A DNA stretch of 63,289 nucleotides, taken from NCBI GenBank assembly GCA_011319805.1, contig SJRY01000131.1, forward strand, positions 1 to 63,289, written 5' to 3'. The position numbers and the translations under genes were made by a program. This document shows positions 33,881 through 46,486 of the stretch, piece by piece (the stretch's first letter is position 1; the number at the start of each line of letters is the position of its first letter). Source of the stretch: Macrocybe gigantea (lineage: Eukaryota > Basidiomycota > Agaricomycetes > Agaricales > Callistosporiaceae). The notes below the pieces were generated by a model. It was not told the DNA's origin. It did not search any database and saw only the letters and a list, made by a program, of their open reading frames with translations.

Positions 33881-35809
33881 CGTAGCCGTCGTCAGCGAGG
33901 GGAGATGGCCTAGCTGGGGTGATATCAGGGGAGCTTGTCAAGATTACAAACCTCTGCACTCATGTTTTTAAACTTCGGCACAAAATTTCCTCCCTTGCTT
34001 CTTACTCAATTCGGCAGGAGTGTACTCCATTCGATAGACGCGCAAACAGGGAAAGCAGGCATGACACGGGTGAGAGAGAGACCTTGATGGATGGATTGTT
34101 GTGCCTTTGTGACAGTCTCTTCTCTTTTTGACTAAAGACGGTTGACGCGCAGCTCAGAAAACGTTCGCTAACCGAGATAGGGAGAAACACCAGTCAGTCT
34201 CCTGTCACGAGTTGTAATACCAAGTAATGATGGAGCTTAGGGAGACCGCTGAAGGATAGACATGCATTTCGAATGGGAGAGTCGATCGTGCACATTCATT
34301 TTCGTACGAAAGCACAGCGCGAAGGTCGGAGCTTCGTGGCTTCTGTTCCTAAGATAGCGTGACTTTATAGAAAAATAGATGTCTTCCACATCTGTGACAT
34401 AGAGTTGGGTTGCTAGCCGACCCTCGTCAGCTTCCATAGGTTTCGAATAACGAATAGAATAAAACAGACTCGTACTGCTGAAAACGGCTGTTCGCTCTGC
34501 ACGTATTGCTTGGTTATCAGCCGTTCCAGATTTAGTGGTGATAGAGAGGCAGAGGCCACATGAACCTGGCTTCGGTTGTCAATGCGTGAGAAGACGGGAA
34601 TGGACCAGTTTGACTTCTCTGTCGTCCGTTGACAATTGTTTCCCTTTCCTTAGGACATCCTGTGATAGACAGACGCTGCCAAGGCCTCAAAGTACTGCTC
34701 CGGTTGATTAGCACTACGTTCGTCTAGGCGACAGCACGTCCACTGATACAAAGTACGCATCACTGAAGCTCTTCTAGATGCCGTAAAGCGGACTGAATGA
34801 CAAGTAGGCATCACTCGTCAGTGATCTATCGCTCTGGTGGTTCATTCATCTTTCCAAGACTTTGGTCGCGAGTTTCTTGATCAGGGATATACATGCTCGA
34901 AACGTCGGCAGAGTTTTGACGCCTGCACCTAGACTCCAAGATTCAAGATGCTAGGTCGTCTCGTTGCAGAAATTATTTTGGATATGTCTTGTGCGATGAA
35001 CAGATATATATACTACGGATGGGGAATAACCAGACACTAGTCCGACCTCAAGTACGTATCCATCCCGCGGCCCTTTATCACGGTATGCCTGAAATCTGTT
35101 AACAGCGTTACAATACGACACCCAGCGCGGAACGTTGTGATGGCGAACATACTCGGGACAGGCGACTACATTCTTTGCCATCAAAATAAAAAAAAAACAC
35201 GTCAGTAGACAAGTTATCTACATGAAACGTCGTCAATATCTCGAGCAGGTACGGAGTAAGGACTAATACAGTTCATGTGGTTCGAGCAGTGCGCATATTA
35301 CGATAGCGATTGGTGGACCTCGAGTACGGCGAACAAAGTTGTTAGTTACCTGGGCCATTCCTCATAAGAACATCGTGCAGACGAATCCCTGAGCCGTGTA
35401 ATCTCCACACCACATCTATATCGTTATGGGTGTTTTTAAGTTCAGATGATTGGAATAGGACTGCAATGTAACGCCGGAGATCTCGTGTGGGGTTGCTTTA
35501 GGGAGATGCAAATTATGACGCTTTCGGCATCTCGTCCCTTTCCTTCCTATACAGGTATACTCGTCTTCAAGTAAAGTTAAAGGGAGACTTTTACATGTTC
35601 TCGTGCGAATTTGGCGAACTTCATGGGCTTCTCCTTGGTCCGACGATAACTTGAACAGCTATTTCGCGAATGTGGGTGATATAACGAGGCCTCCCCAATC
35701 TCGACACTTTATAGACATGTAAGAACGAGAAGAGTATAGGCGACCAAGAATGCTAGCGGTTTGCATAAAACAGTAAATCAGAATGGCTCTCCGAATACAA
35801 TGGTGCCGG
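33881..35809. other. 1.9 kb without a recognisable gene
   Basis: This is the permease upstream region and AT-rich sequence with short open frames only. Confidence 0.4.
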
Positions 35810-35907
35810 TGAATATTCTAGCGAAGCAATTCTCTCACTAAAAAGATTGGTGGGTGACGTGGTAGGCACCCGTGTCAAAGGATTTTCGATGTTGCCAGAC
35901 GAGTCAA
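35810..35907 (-). pseudogene. fragment of the multi-pass membrane protein family (first exon)
   Basis: The minus strand reads SGNIENPLTRVPTTSPTNLF followed by SERIA, clearly related to the N-terminus of the two neighbouring paralogs (SGNISDPLTWAPDESPADLF, SERIG). The initiator ATG is lost, and the following FARIFTGT part sits in a shifted frame. No later exons are found next to it, so this is a dead remnant of a third copy. Confidence 0.75.
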
Positions 35908-36262
35908 TGTATCTGGTGCCAGCGAATCGATCTGAGGTATTTCAGAATTGGTCGAAGGAGAAGGGACTGTGGTAATTGAACAATTAGAGTCTCCGAAAAG
36001 CCAAGGCTAATACCTTGATAGCTGGACGGCGAAGCAAGGTTATTGACATTTTTAAATAATTCGATCACAAATTCGACTGACTTGGATATTGCAATTTTTC
36101 ATAAGATTACTTCCATTCCCTCCACCACACCTCGACGTGCTTCGACATTATCCGATGCAGATCCAACCATAAATAAATTAGACAAATACCATGGTCAATA
36201 ATTACATAGGTGCTGATGTAGGTCGGCAGGATCCGAAAGTGGTCGCACGATTGTAGTTCTGG
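35908..36262. other. intergenic, nothing recognised
   Basis: AT-rich sequence between the remnant and the 3' end of paralog B. Confidence 0.4.
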
Positions 36263-37521
36263 TTATACATCAGCACCAATCGTAAGGTCGCTCTTCTTCT
36301 TGGAAATAGGCGACATTGTGTATGAATCATTACGGAAAGTCTCGATTGCCACCGTAGCAGAATTCTGGCTTCGACTCGAGGGACCGGTGTATTGTACCGT
36401 GCTGCGGCCATTGTGTGTGGTGAGTTCTGCGGCGGTTGTGCTTGTCCAGGCCCTTCCTAGCAAGCTACGGAGGATGACAAGAACCGGAGCGATCGACTTA
36501 TGGTTCAAAAATCAACCCAAGTTCGGCGACGACAAGCAATCACGACTCTCACCTGCGTCTGACCAAGGAGCGGTAAGAAGATATTCTGAACAGGACTCTT
36601 CAAAGCGAATGGAATAATGAAAGCCAGCGCGCTGACGGTGTACAAGGCGGCCGATTCAACCAGGATGGCAGTTACTGACAAGTACGTGGCGCCGCTTCCA
36701 AGTCCCGAGAACATCTTCACCCGACGACGCATCACGAGCAGGTGACTAGCAATGACAATCGTGATGTAGACATTGTTCGCGATGGAAATGGCCCAATACG
36801 GAATGCCGAGGAGAATGGCGATATTGGATTGGAACGTGACTCCGGGGTGCGTCAAGACAATCAGCAAGTAGATGGCGAATACTGTCAAGGGCGTTTAGTC
36901 GGTATTGTGCAACACGATTCCTCAAGTGCTTTCGCTCACCAATAGATGTGATAAGCATTATTATTGGCAGAACAACAAAGTACCATTTGCCACCAGTAAT
37001 GACCCACAAACGATAGAGCTGTGTCACAAAAAAAAAGAAGTCAACATCATCCGCTGCGTGATGTCAACAGAACGACTTACTAGCAGTCCATCCTGGAACC
37101 ATGTCAAAATGATGTAGACGCCATCGTTTAGCACAAAGTCGAAATTTGACTGCTGTTCCAAGAAGTAAGCGTTCGGCCCGCCAGGATAATTTCGATTGTC
37201 GATCCATGTGTCTTGCGCATACTTGATATACGTCGCGTTGCCGATGTTACTTAGGGTGAAGACAACACAAATGTAGACGAGCTGCCACCAATCCTGCCTG
37301 GACCGCTTTTTGGTGTAGAAAATGTTGATGCACCAGCAGAATATGGTCAAATGAACCCCTAAATGGTCGAGCGTTGGCAAGAGTATGAACGAGCATAGAA
37401 ACGACACACCGAAGGCTACCGCACCAATGAAAATACCAGCAAGACCTATCCGCTCACTGAACAGGTCAGCAGGCGATTCATCAGGCGCCCAGGTCAACGG
37501 ATCTGAGATGTTTCCAGACAT
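36263..37521 (-). CDS. multi-pass membrane protein, paralog B
   Basis: It belongs to the same uncharacterised family as the gene at 26862-28118 and shares its exon layout. It starts MSGNISDPLTWAPDESPADL at 37521; longer in-frame starts exist but are not supported by the paralog. Visible segments are ERIGLAGIFIGAVAFG, LTIFCWCINIFYTKKRSRQDWW, YIKYAQDTWIDNRNYPGGPN, GVYIILTWFQDGLL, LYRLWVITGGKWYFVVLP, SIANNVYITIVIASHLLVMRRR, VESAALYTVSALAFIIPFALK and VLVILRSLLGRAWTS, and a longer polar C-terminal tail than A, ending SDLTIGADV. All exons are open. Both copies lie on the minus strand on either side of the permease, so the family spread locally by duplication. Function is unknown. Confidence 0.87.
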
Positions 37522-39591
37522 GGCCAGTCCCAGAGGATTTGCCTTCGCTGCACAGTGGAGAGATTGGGGGGAAAGAAGCGCTGGGAAGGGCGAGACAGTA
37601 ACGAAGCGGTGGACGCAGTGGTTGATAGTGCCCTTCATCCTCTGTACCAGCGCCGCAGGCTATTTAAACCGTCCAACAATTTCTCATTGGGCCCAAGGCA
37701 GATCTCTTTGGGAGGCGAATACACACGTCAGACAATTAAGTTTGACGGTCTATGTGCGTCCAGAGGCGACGTGCTCCTGCTTCGAACTGTTGATAGATGG
37801 CCATTATTATTGGACGAGCTGATGGATCCGACGACAGAGGACTATTTGCAAAGTGGCGGTCTGAGGGAAGGTTTTGCTGGTTTCGATTATATGGTGGGAA
37901 TACCAAAGTTTGCTATAATTGTGCAGCTATTATGTAAACCTACAACTTGGTCAGAAGCACCAGTGTCGTTACACGCTGAGCAGTCTCAAGACCCCAAAAA
38001 GCCTCTGAAAACTGACACCATGATTAACGCTGCAGAGACGTGTCGTCTTTGGCAGTGAATCACCTCCCACAAAAACCCTCAACGTTCATCGTGCAGCTTC
38101 TCCGATTGATGATTGGGTGATAGGTCTTGCTTCTATCTGGGTGTCAACTTGCTCATTCTTAAGTAGCCTCTTTCGCCCCAGATAGCCCCCAATCGGCGTT
38201 TGACGGGTGTTCCGAGTCGAGCCACCGTCGCACTTACCCACATAGTCGTTTTCGCCAAACCCGATCAATGCGAGAACTGTGCATCACCCCGACAGCACTA
38301 GAGCACGGATAGGTATAGAACTGACAGGAGAGTAAGCCCGTGAAACTTTGATGAAGGAAAGTCTGAATTTTGTGAGCCGTTTCTGGCATTCGAGGATGAG
38401 ACAAGATTCCATTGTTGGAAGGCTAGGCACCATGAATGTGGCTGTAGTCAAACTGATCGTCAACGATGCACGACATTGCTGCCATGCTTGGAGTAGACGC
38501 CATGTCTCGTTGGAAAGCGGGTGCAAGGAAAATATATCGATTTGCACTACTGGTAGGTCGAGGATGACGGAATGTTGTCACATTAAGCTCTTCAGAATCT
38601 AGTGATAGAGGGGCACCATGTCGATGCGTGACATAATGGGAGCTAACGCGCGGTCTCTTCATCTTCTCATAATGTCGCGCCTGTTCTCTGGATGCTGGGC
38701 GCCGACCTACTTCCTGGTTTTGACCTTGAAGCTAGGCTGGGCGGAGTTCGGCGAGTCACAACATTTCATTCAGCCTCGGTCGCTGTGAACGCGATCGACC
38801 ACCAGCCAAGAAGACTTGACCAGTTGTAGATGACTCTGGGCCAGAGCCTAGATGTCTACACCTGAAACCTAGTCAGACGTGGGCAGAGCAGTGATGGCGC
38901 GGCTACTGCTTGTTAACCCGCGGTCGGGTGAGATTTTCGCCGCCGTTCTTATTGCTGTTCAGGTGGCAGACACGAAAAAGAAGCCATGTTTTGCAGTTAG
39001 CGTTTTCAGATCAAAACCAATGGTAAAAAAAATCGGACGCACATCAAGGGGCGATACATTACTGTTCATTGGCTTTGATGAAATCACCTTGGCGATGACA
39101 AGTTAAGATTTACTTGGCGGAGTGGGATCTCAAGTTGTGATCGAAGCAAGAATTAGATAGGGTCTGCTCATGGAGACACTTAATTTACAGCGTCATTTGA
39201 GGTATCGGTCATAGCATACGTCGGTGGCGATAGGGTTGGGATAAAAAGTTACGGACCACAATGAGGAACGAATATGTAGTTTTAGGAGACGGCCACCGTC
39301 CTTATGGTGAGGTCGATTAATGGGTGAAATTAGCAGATGCCGACTGAGGGAAGATGCGCTCTGGGAAGACATAAAGACTGATCTACGATGTCCTATTCCA
39401 TCGCAAATGCAAGAGCGCGTATACCATTGACCATGCTTGCTTCCATCGGGAAACGTCTTGGCTGGACATACGCATTGAAATATGTACCCAGTTGGCGGTG
39501 GACGGACATGCAAGTGATGCATTCCCGAACAGAGAACTAAATTGAGACACATCTTGCACGCTTGGTGCTTAAATGGGACCAAGCTCAGAAA
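37522..39591. other. 2.1 kb without a recognisable gene
   Basis: An open frame at 37555-38058 overlaps the probable promoter of paralog B and lacks any family feature. The remainder shows nothing supportable. Confidence 0.4.
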
Positions 39592-41028
39592 TCATATGTG
39601 GGGAATGAAATTGGTCCAGGAGACGTCTTCATAGGCGCTATCGGATAGCTTGCGCAAGTTGGTGAACACTAGGGCAAGTAATACCCAACGAGCGATGATA
39701 TAGCCGATAAGGAGCAGGACCACGAGGAATGCAGAAGAGTGTAGCATAAGCGTAACTAAGCGCTGAGCAAGGTTAGGCCGCCCCGTGGTTGGACGCTGGT
39801 ATCTCTCCCCATAATATACCAGAACGAGGATGAGGGTGATGAGGAAGGGCATGCAGGTGATCGTCAAGCTCGACATACACCATAGCGTTCTTTCGCGGAG
39901 AGATGCAAAGTGAAAAGACCATGCAATACAGTGGATCCCCGAAAATGGTGGCGACAGTGGCAGCAACAATTGCCATAGAAGTGAACGGAGTTGGGACTTT
40001 CGCCCGCTTTACTCTTTCGGCATAGAAAATGGGAACGGCAACTTGGTTACCGGAAGAATCATGCGCGGCCATTAAGGCCATGAAGAAGTCCATGGCTTTC
40101 TCGACGACGAATAGCAGGCGATACGAGGCGCGTTTGAGACGAGATTGCATACGCATCCTCTTGTCCCACCTGCCCCGCTGTATTTCCTCATCAATCTCCT
40201 CGGATCGCTTTTCCCATCTGATATAGGAATCCTCGAGATCGGGGCGGATGGGTACGGGAACGTGAGATTGGACATCTAGCGGTTTATCCCACCAGAAAAA
40301 GTACATGACGAAGCTGACGACCGCGAACGAGAGTGTCGCCAGCTCCAGCTCCGTCAGCGCGAGTCCTTGCACAGCCCGCGCGATGCATTGCGTTGCGAAG
40401 AATGTAGTCTGAAGGAGAACTACTCCTTTCGAAAGAAAATCTCCTTTGCTCCGGTCTTCGATGTCGCGCTTTAACGTCGACGGCCAGGGTATCTCCTCCG
40501 GTACGAGAATCAGCCGCGAATGTATTAGGTAACACAGTGGCTTGTCCTTGGCGTAGAGCACAAATCCGCCCATCTGTATAAAGAACCCATGAGTCATGGT
40601 CCATGTCGCCGCTGGAGCGACAAAGCCCGGGTAACGTCAGGAACAGCCATCTGTTACAAGGAAACGAGCGCGTCCACCCTTTTATCGAGCTTGATCATCT
40701 CCCTGGCAGCATGCCATTGTCGCATTGCCCACAAGACGATGAGCTCCGGGGTGAGGACTGCCCACATCATGATCCATGCTCGCCTGCCCAAGGCTCTCCA
40801 TTTAGGATAATCGGGAGGAGGGATGTTCGGATGGACTGCTATCCATGTACACGCGAATACAGTCACTAAGCAACTCCAGATGATACCAGATAGGCTTCGT
40901 CGATTGCGACAGTCAGCCTGCCTAGGGATACTTGTGGCATTGCGACTGTCGGCGGAAGCAGAGACGGAGGATAAAGACCTGGCGACGGCAGCGAGGCTAA
41001 GCAGAAATAGCGTTGCTTTAGAGGGCAT
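39592..41028 (-). CDS. uncharacterised multi-pass membrane protein with a frame break
   Basis: The protein starts with a hydrophobic leader (MPSKATLFLLSLAAVARS), then SGIIWSCLVTVFACTWIAVHPNIP, a charged stretch (EMIKLDKR), THGFFIQMGGF, a polar loop and several C-terminal membrane segments (TCMPFLITLILVLVY, LLLIGYIIARWVLLALV) ending WTNFIPHI. This layout (leader, CTWxxxHPNxP, HGFFxQMGG, xFGxIHCxAW) recurs in Agaricomycete proteins of unknown function. At least one intron lies near 40600-40660; I could not fix its junctions. Near 39937-39941, in a CCCC run (GGGG in the gene), the frame must change by two missing bases or one extra base to pass from ATIFG to IHCIAWSF. It may be real decay or a homopolymer error. 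The start at 41028 is favoured over 41058 because it places the hydrophobic leader first. Confidence 0.65.
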
Positions 41029-42137
41029 GGTCTCCTCGTAGCTGGGAAGCGCTTCCATTATGCCCCTTTGTTGCCATGTCGGGTGACAGTCATGGGAAAT
41101 GGTATCGTGGATGTCGCTGTCCTAAAAATCGAAACGACGGGTTAGAAACGCGATGAGACTTATCGGCACGGTGACCGAAGACCAGAAACGATTAATGAAC
41201 CTGCGTGGCGATGTGCGCATGAGCATATGCTCTGACTTCCAGATACAGTGATTCATATATATATATACATTATCTTGATAGCACATACTGTACACATATC
41301 TACAGTGCGGACAAGACCCGAAAGCAAGGGGGGGAATTATAACTCTTGCCTAGAAAAAGAAAGCCAAAGATGTAGTGCTAATACGAAGGCAAAAGCAAAA
41401 AGACATGCGATTGTCATGAATCTGAAGGTATGGAAGCATTGTCAGTGGTATCGCAACGATACATGTTATCTATATCATTAAGAGGAAAGCACAAAGACCG
41501 GAAGGACGATTAATTAGCGATAACGAGGTGAGCGAGGCGGCAAATAGTGCGTTGAATTGAATGCTTGGGAGAGATGCTGGCTGACAGTAAAGGGAAACGT
41601 CGCGGTTAGCAGGGGTGTGGTAGGTAACAGACAGAAAAAGATACCTTGTACAGAGAAGGACCATGCCGTTTTCGGGAGACGGAAAAAAATAGCATATAGC
41701 GTTTCGTTCGACACGTCATAAGGCGGCCGTGTGCTGACGTCTGACGACAGACCAAATATGCCGCCCGAGCACCAGGATGGCAGACTCCTGCAACCGAACG
41801 GCGATAAAAAAGGAGTAGAAAGGAATAATATGGCCCTTTGCAAGACGGATTGATGATGCTTAGGAGGCCGAAACGAAAGTCGAAAACACGGCTGAAGGGG
41901 GACAAATTCGTCGGCTTCACCGGGCCCGACGCAGCGCCAACAGCAAGTTCGAGTAACGAATATGGTCGTATGCCGTTCTGTCTGTCCATAAAGGAATTAA
42001 GAACAAATCAGGAAAACGAGCCAGAGGGACAGAAGACGTTCAATACGCACCATGCGTAGGTTCTTAGCTACTGCAAAAGAACCCAAATCGCCAGCACTTC
42101 GACCAACACCCCCAAAAACAACATGACGCAACCCATC
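41029..42137. other. intergenic, no gene recognised
   Basis: Contains a short (TA)n tract near 41257 and short open frames only. Confidence 0.4.
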
Positions 42138-43531
42138 CTACTTCCTCTCACAATGCTTGGCATTGCACGCCTCACAATACCGCCTCCTGCCACTAGCCCC
42201 GCTCTCGCTAACGCTCCTCCTGCCAATCGTGCGCCGGCCGCCTTTAAACGCTGCTGGCGGCGGGCCCATACCCGATGCTGAGCTCGATGATGACGAAGAC
42301 GAGCCCGCGGGGGGAACCGACCAGTCAAACACGTCATCGTACTCGACTCCGACGCGCTCCGCAAGACCTCGGAAGAGCTTACGGAGACCCTCGTAGTCGG
42401 GAAGGTCATCAAACTCGAGTCCGCGCGCGTAGCGATAGAGCACGTCGAACTCGGGTGGGAGGCCTTGTGTGAGGAAGGGCTCGGCCTCAATCTTAGCATC
42501 GCGGATGAGGTTCCACGTCGCTGAGACAGGGTTATAGTCCTCTGGTGTAGGTGGGTTCGGGTTCGAAGAAGTAGGAGAGGTAGGTGGGGGCGGCGTTTGT
42601 GGCGCGCGGAGCTTCCGCCAGGGAAGCGTGCCGCGGAGGAAGTAAATAAGCATGTAAGCAAGGGACTCTAGGTCATCGCGACGTGATGATTCTGTTCAAG
42701 GACGCGTCCCGATAGAAATAGAAAAGGGCTGAGTGGGCGTGGGGAGATACAGATGTAAGCTCCGAGGACTCACCGATGCCTAGGTGCGTGTTGATGGCAG
42801 CAAACAATGAGGTACCCACGCCATGAAAGTCGTCTTGCTTGAAGGGAATGTGATTCGACGTTCTGGCGTCGCGGAATTTCTTCGCAAGACCAAAATCGAT
42901 TACATTGACGAGAGGCGCCGCCTTGCCGATGCCCATGACGAAGTTGGCGGGTTTGATGTCACGGTGGACGAATGAATGCGAGTGTATGAATTCAATGCGG
43001 GAGATCTGAGAGAAGCAGCGCCAAAGGACACGAGTGCACGCGTCAACACGTGGTAGGTCGACGAGTCAGATGGTGGGGACGAGGGACGACTCACAAGCTG
43101 ATCAGCGAGAAGGAGGACGGTCTTGAGGGAGAAGTGGCGGTTGCACATCTTGAAGAGGTCCTCTAGGGAGGGTCCCAGGAGATCGATGACCATGACGTTG
43201 TAGTCGCCTTTCTTGCCTGACCACATAATCCAGGGCACGCCGGTCCCACCCATAAGCGTCTTGTAGATCTTGGATTCTTGCTTCAGCGGGCTGTTCCGCG
43301 CGACGGCGGGCTCAAGCTTGATAGCGACTTCCTTGCCAGCGACTGTATGCACGCCCAGAAACACAGTCCCTTGAAAGAGGAGCGAACGTCGATTAGATTA
43401 GTCCTCTGATGGTCATGCAAAAAGAAAAAAAAATAGCTTGTGCGATGTTCTGCATACGCACCGCATCCGCCGTTCGCAATCTCCTCCTCTAGACGGTATT
43501 TTCCGCCGAATGTAAAGTCCCTATCTTGCAT
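42138..43531 (-). CDS. casein kinase 1-like serine/threonine kinase
   Basis: The kinase domain is of the CK1 family. It starts [24 protein letters not shown] (Gly-rich loop), then VAIKLEP (ATP-binding Lys), [19 protein letters not shown] (catalytic loop), [13 protein letters not shown] (DFG), [29 protein letters not shown] and [19 protein letters not shown]. Three GT-AG introns fall after NGGCG, ADQL and THLGI with phase kept. The C-terminal tail is Ser/Gly/Arg-rich and ends in [15 protein letters not shown], a small Cys/His cluster. The CK1 signature usually written GTARYASINTHLG is here [13 protein letters not shown], so the phosphate-binding Arg of the substrate groove appears replaced. 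This suggests a diverged paralog with altered substrate choice, not the housekeeping HRR25/YCK enzyme. Confidence 0.9.
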
Positions 43532-44475
43532 GGCGTCGTGCTTGGAGGAAAGAACGAGGGTCCAGAAAGGCAAAGGGACTGAGTTATGATGAACGCTTGT
43601 CGGCTCGGTGGCGCAGTGGTCCCAAACTTTTTTGGTTCGTATTCCAAATAACGCCAAATATGTACTTATGCATTATGTCAGCAGCTCCTCTCTGTCTCCG
43701 TTCCATTCCAGTGTCATCCGCTTTGTCCACGACCTTTCTTGGGTCTGCTCTGGCGGTGCAATGAATTTGCGTTTTCTCGGTTTCTTTGTTGGTCCATCTC
43801 AGCGCTTGAAGTCGCGTGATCGGCAACTGCTGAAACACTCCTGTCTCTTTTCCCACCATTTGCTAGATGCCCGCTACCCTGTACTGATATCGAACACTTG
43901 CCTGCCATTTTGCGTTCCGTAAAGGTGCCGTCATTCATAGAAGAATGCTGTTGTGTTACCGTCGTCGGTTCACCGCATTTCCATGGAAAAAACTCTCGTC
44001 GCCACGTCTCATCATCTTCAAAGAATAACACTGCTGACAGAGACAGCTAAATAAGGACAGGTGGACAAAACGCTGAGATAAAACCATGACACGGCAACTG
44101 TGCTACATGGCCTGCAAGACAGGCAGTATAAGGTTAGTCTGAACCTTTACTGATATGACAATGTCTTATTACCTTTGTCCAAAGCCAGAAACGCATAGCT
44201 TAGCTCCATCATGTCACTTTACAAATTCAGTGATCAAATACCAATTCCTCAATGTTAGCACATCGTGTCTAAGGAAAATTGCGAACAGAGCAAAGCTCCC
44301 CCACAATCCTATGCTACTCCTTTGTCAAAGCATAACCTGGTCTTGCTCTGCCCATGGGGGCACCTTCGAGTATAAAATGTGGGCTTTGGGGGCATCTGCT
44401 GTCCTGCAACAATTCACCAGCCTTCTCTTCTCGCACGTCAAGTGATATCTGCTCCCCAGCTCTCACCAATCCACA
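43532..44475. other. intergenic between divergent genes
   Basis: Upstream region of the kinase (minus) and of the gene at 44476 (plus). No other gene is supported. Confidence 0.45.
44371..44377 (+). promoter_or_regulatory. TATA box upstream of the gene at 44476
   Basis: TATAAAA, 105 nt upstream of the ATG, supports this being a transcribed gene. Confidence 0.45.
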
Positions 44476-45396
44476 ATGTCTGTTTCCCAAGTCGAAAATC
44501 TCCGACGTCTTTTGCACGGCCTCATTGAGGAAATAAAATCCGTGCGGGACGACCTTACCGACAAGTACAACACGTTCTCATCCATCTTGACCAGGTACGC
44601 AAACCCAAGCTCTCGTTGCTACCTCCGATGTCTAGCTCACTAATCGCCTGCTTTAGCCTCGAATCTTTACAGCCAGAGCCTGACTCTGACTCTGGCGAAG
44701 TCGAGCGCGAGCCCGAATCTGATGTTGAATTGAGCTCTTCTCCGTCCGTCTCGGACTCTGACGCCGACTCTCAGGCAGGCTCCACACAGCCCCCCAGCCT
44801 CGTCGCCGCCACTTCAGGTCTCGTTCGTCGGTCCTGTACTGCCCCACAAGTTCTCCGCCGCGAACCCGCGTTCATCCTTGATGACAATGGCAACAATCTT
44901 CTCTAGGCATGATGCTGCAAGGATGACTTCGGATGGTGAACGTGCTCGTGTCCTCGGATCAGGTGTTGCATCTGAGCAGTTTCAGCTTAATGCAAACGCG
45001 CCCAAGTCTGAAACGACTCAGAAGCCTGTCCCTGGAAACGTGCTTGTGGCACCGCAAGACACCCCAGACACCTCAGCCAGTCCCTCCTCTCGCTCTTTGC
45101 CCTGCTCTGCTTCCGAGAAGCTCGTGATTAGGATCGGGCGCCCTGCAGGCTCTGGCTCCTTTGACACTGGGCCCACAGAAAAGGTGGAGAGAAGCAAGGA
45201 TAGCAAGAGCGGGCACCCCTCTCCTGCAACACCCAAGCTTGCCTCTTTGCTGACACACCCCACCACTTCGCCTACTGCCCCTAGCCCTTGCGGCGACAAT
45301 CCGGATAGTGACATATCCACTCCTGCCAGGGTCACGCACTTGGCAAAGTGCAAGTGCGAGTCTCTGCATGCCTTGTCTCGAAAGTCCCACATTTGA
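44476..45396 (+). CDS. acidic Ser-rich protein of unknown function
   Basis: Exon 1 begins MSVSQVENLRRLLHGLIEEI and continues as a charged helix that could form a coiled coil. A GT-AG intron (from about 44599) joins to SLESLQPEPDSDSGEVERE, a strongly acidic Ser/Asp/Glu tract. The frame of exon 2 closes at 44906, but a neighbouring frame continues with a low-complexity Ser/Pro/Thr-rich sequence to 45396 (ending CKCESLHALSRKSHI). A second intron with a weak donor near 44830 (after VR) and acceptor CTCTAG at 44907 would join the two with correct phase. I recognise no family. The TATA box and clean first intron argue for a real gene; the 3' half is less sure. Confidence 0.5.
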
Positions 45397-46486
45397 ACTT
45401 CTTTCTCCATATATTCCATACTTGTGTTTCCATCCTGCCTTATCATTTCCTCCTTTTCACTTTTCCTTTCACTTTCTGCCTCGAGCTTCGGCTTCTTCTT
45501 GTTTTGCTTCCAATTCACCCTTGGACATGCAGTATTATAAAGTAGAAGTACAGAGTATGTAGTCCAGTTGCCATGGTGCTGATGTAATGTGATTTGCACT
45601 TTTGATTCGGGAATGTTCTCTGTGTGGTGTTCCTTTGTGGTTCAACAATCGAAACTCCTGAATTGTCACAGTGACGGTCCATCCATTGGCGGAACCAAAT
45701 TGAGCATTTCGTGTCTGTATTTCGAGTCATTTACAAGCCATAAGGGTTAATTACAGACTGAGTTGCGGATCTGCCTTCCCGCGCTCCCTTTCTGAGCGGA
45801 ACGGTTCCGCTTCGTCTCCCTGTCACCGATGCCATGAACAAAAGCAGTTATAGATGTCCATGTTAAATAGCTTGCTACTATTTTCTAGGTTCAGCAGCAG
45901 AGGAAATGACATGGTTCTGTGGATGCTAATGAGCTACGACTAATGTTTTCTTTCGAACGACATGCATGGGCACTGTCAATGGGATGCTTTGTCTATTCGG
46001 CTTCTCAAAATGTGAAATCAGGCCTATGAGATATCTATAGGAATGATATGTATAGTTCACGTTAAGACATAGGCTCAAGTAAATGTGAGCAACAAGCACC
46101 CACCTAATGTCGGAAGACCACCTTGGAGCTCGGGTAATCTGATAATCTGACTCAGACGCATACTGCAGTCGTCGACAAACGCACTATCATCGGTGTACAG
46201 TATACACTACGCCAAGCGATGCTGCCCTTGTCAATGTCCACCTGTCGACCAAACTCCGAATCATTGCCTCTGGTGTAGTTCCTCGGGGTGTCTGATAGTC
46301 GACCCGCAGTAGAAATCGTCGACGTGACGAAGAGAAGCGCCACAAGTTTGTCCGTAGAGTAATGATGTCATCGGCGACAAGTGGATCATCTGCCTTATAA
46401 AACGCCTCTCCATCTTCCCTCCCGCTCCTCAGCACTCCATCTTCTCCTAGTCCTCAGACCCTTTACTTAGTTATTATCCAACAAAC
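45397..46486. other. intergenic, upstream region of the peroxiredoxin gene
   Basis: No gene recognised. A TATA element for the peroxiredoxin gene lies near the right end. Confidence 0.45.
46396..46402 (+). promoter_or_regulatory. TATA box of the peroxiredoxin gene
   Basis: TATAAAA lies 91 nt upstream of the ATG at 46487. Confidence 0.5.

Noticed and set aside
43608..43645. A-box (TGGCGCAGTGG) and B-box-like (GGTTCGTATTCC) sequence upstream of the kinase, possible tRNA or SINE head
   Set aside because: The arms do not fold into a tRNA, there is no acceptor stem, and spacing is too short.
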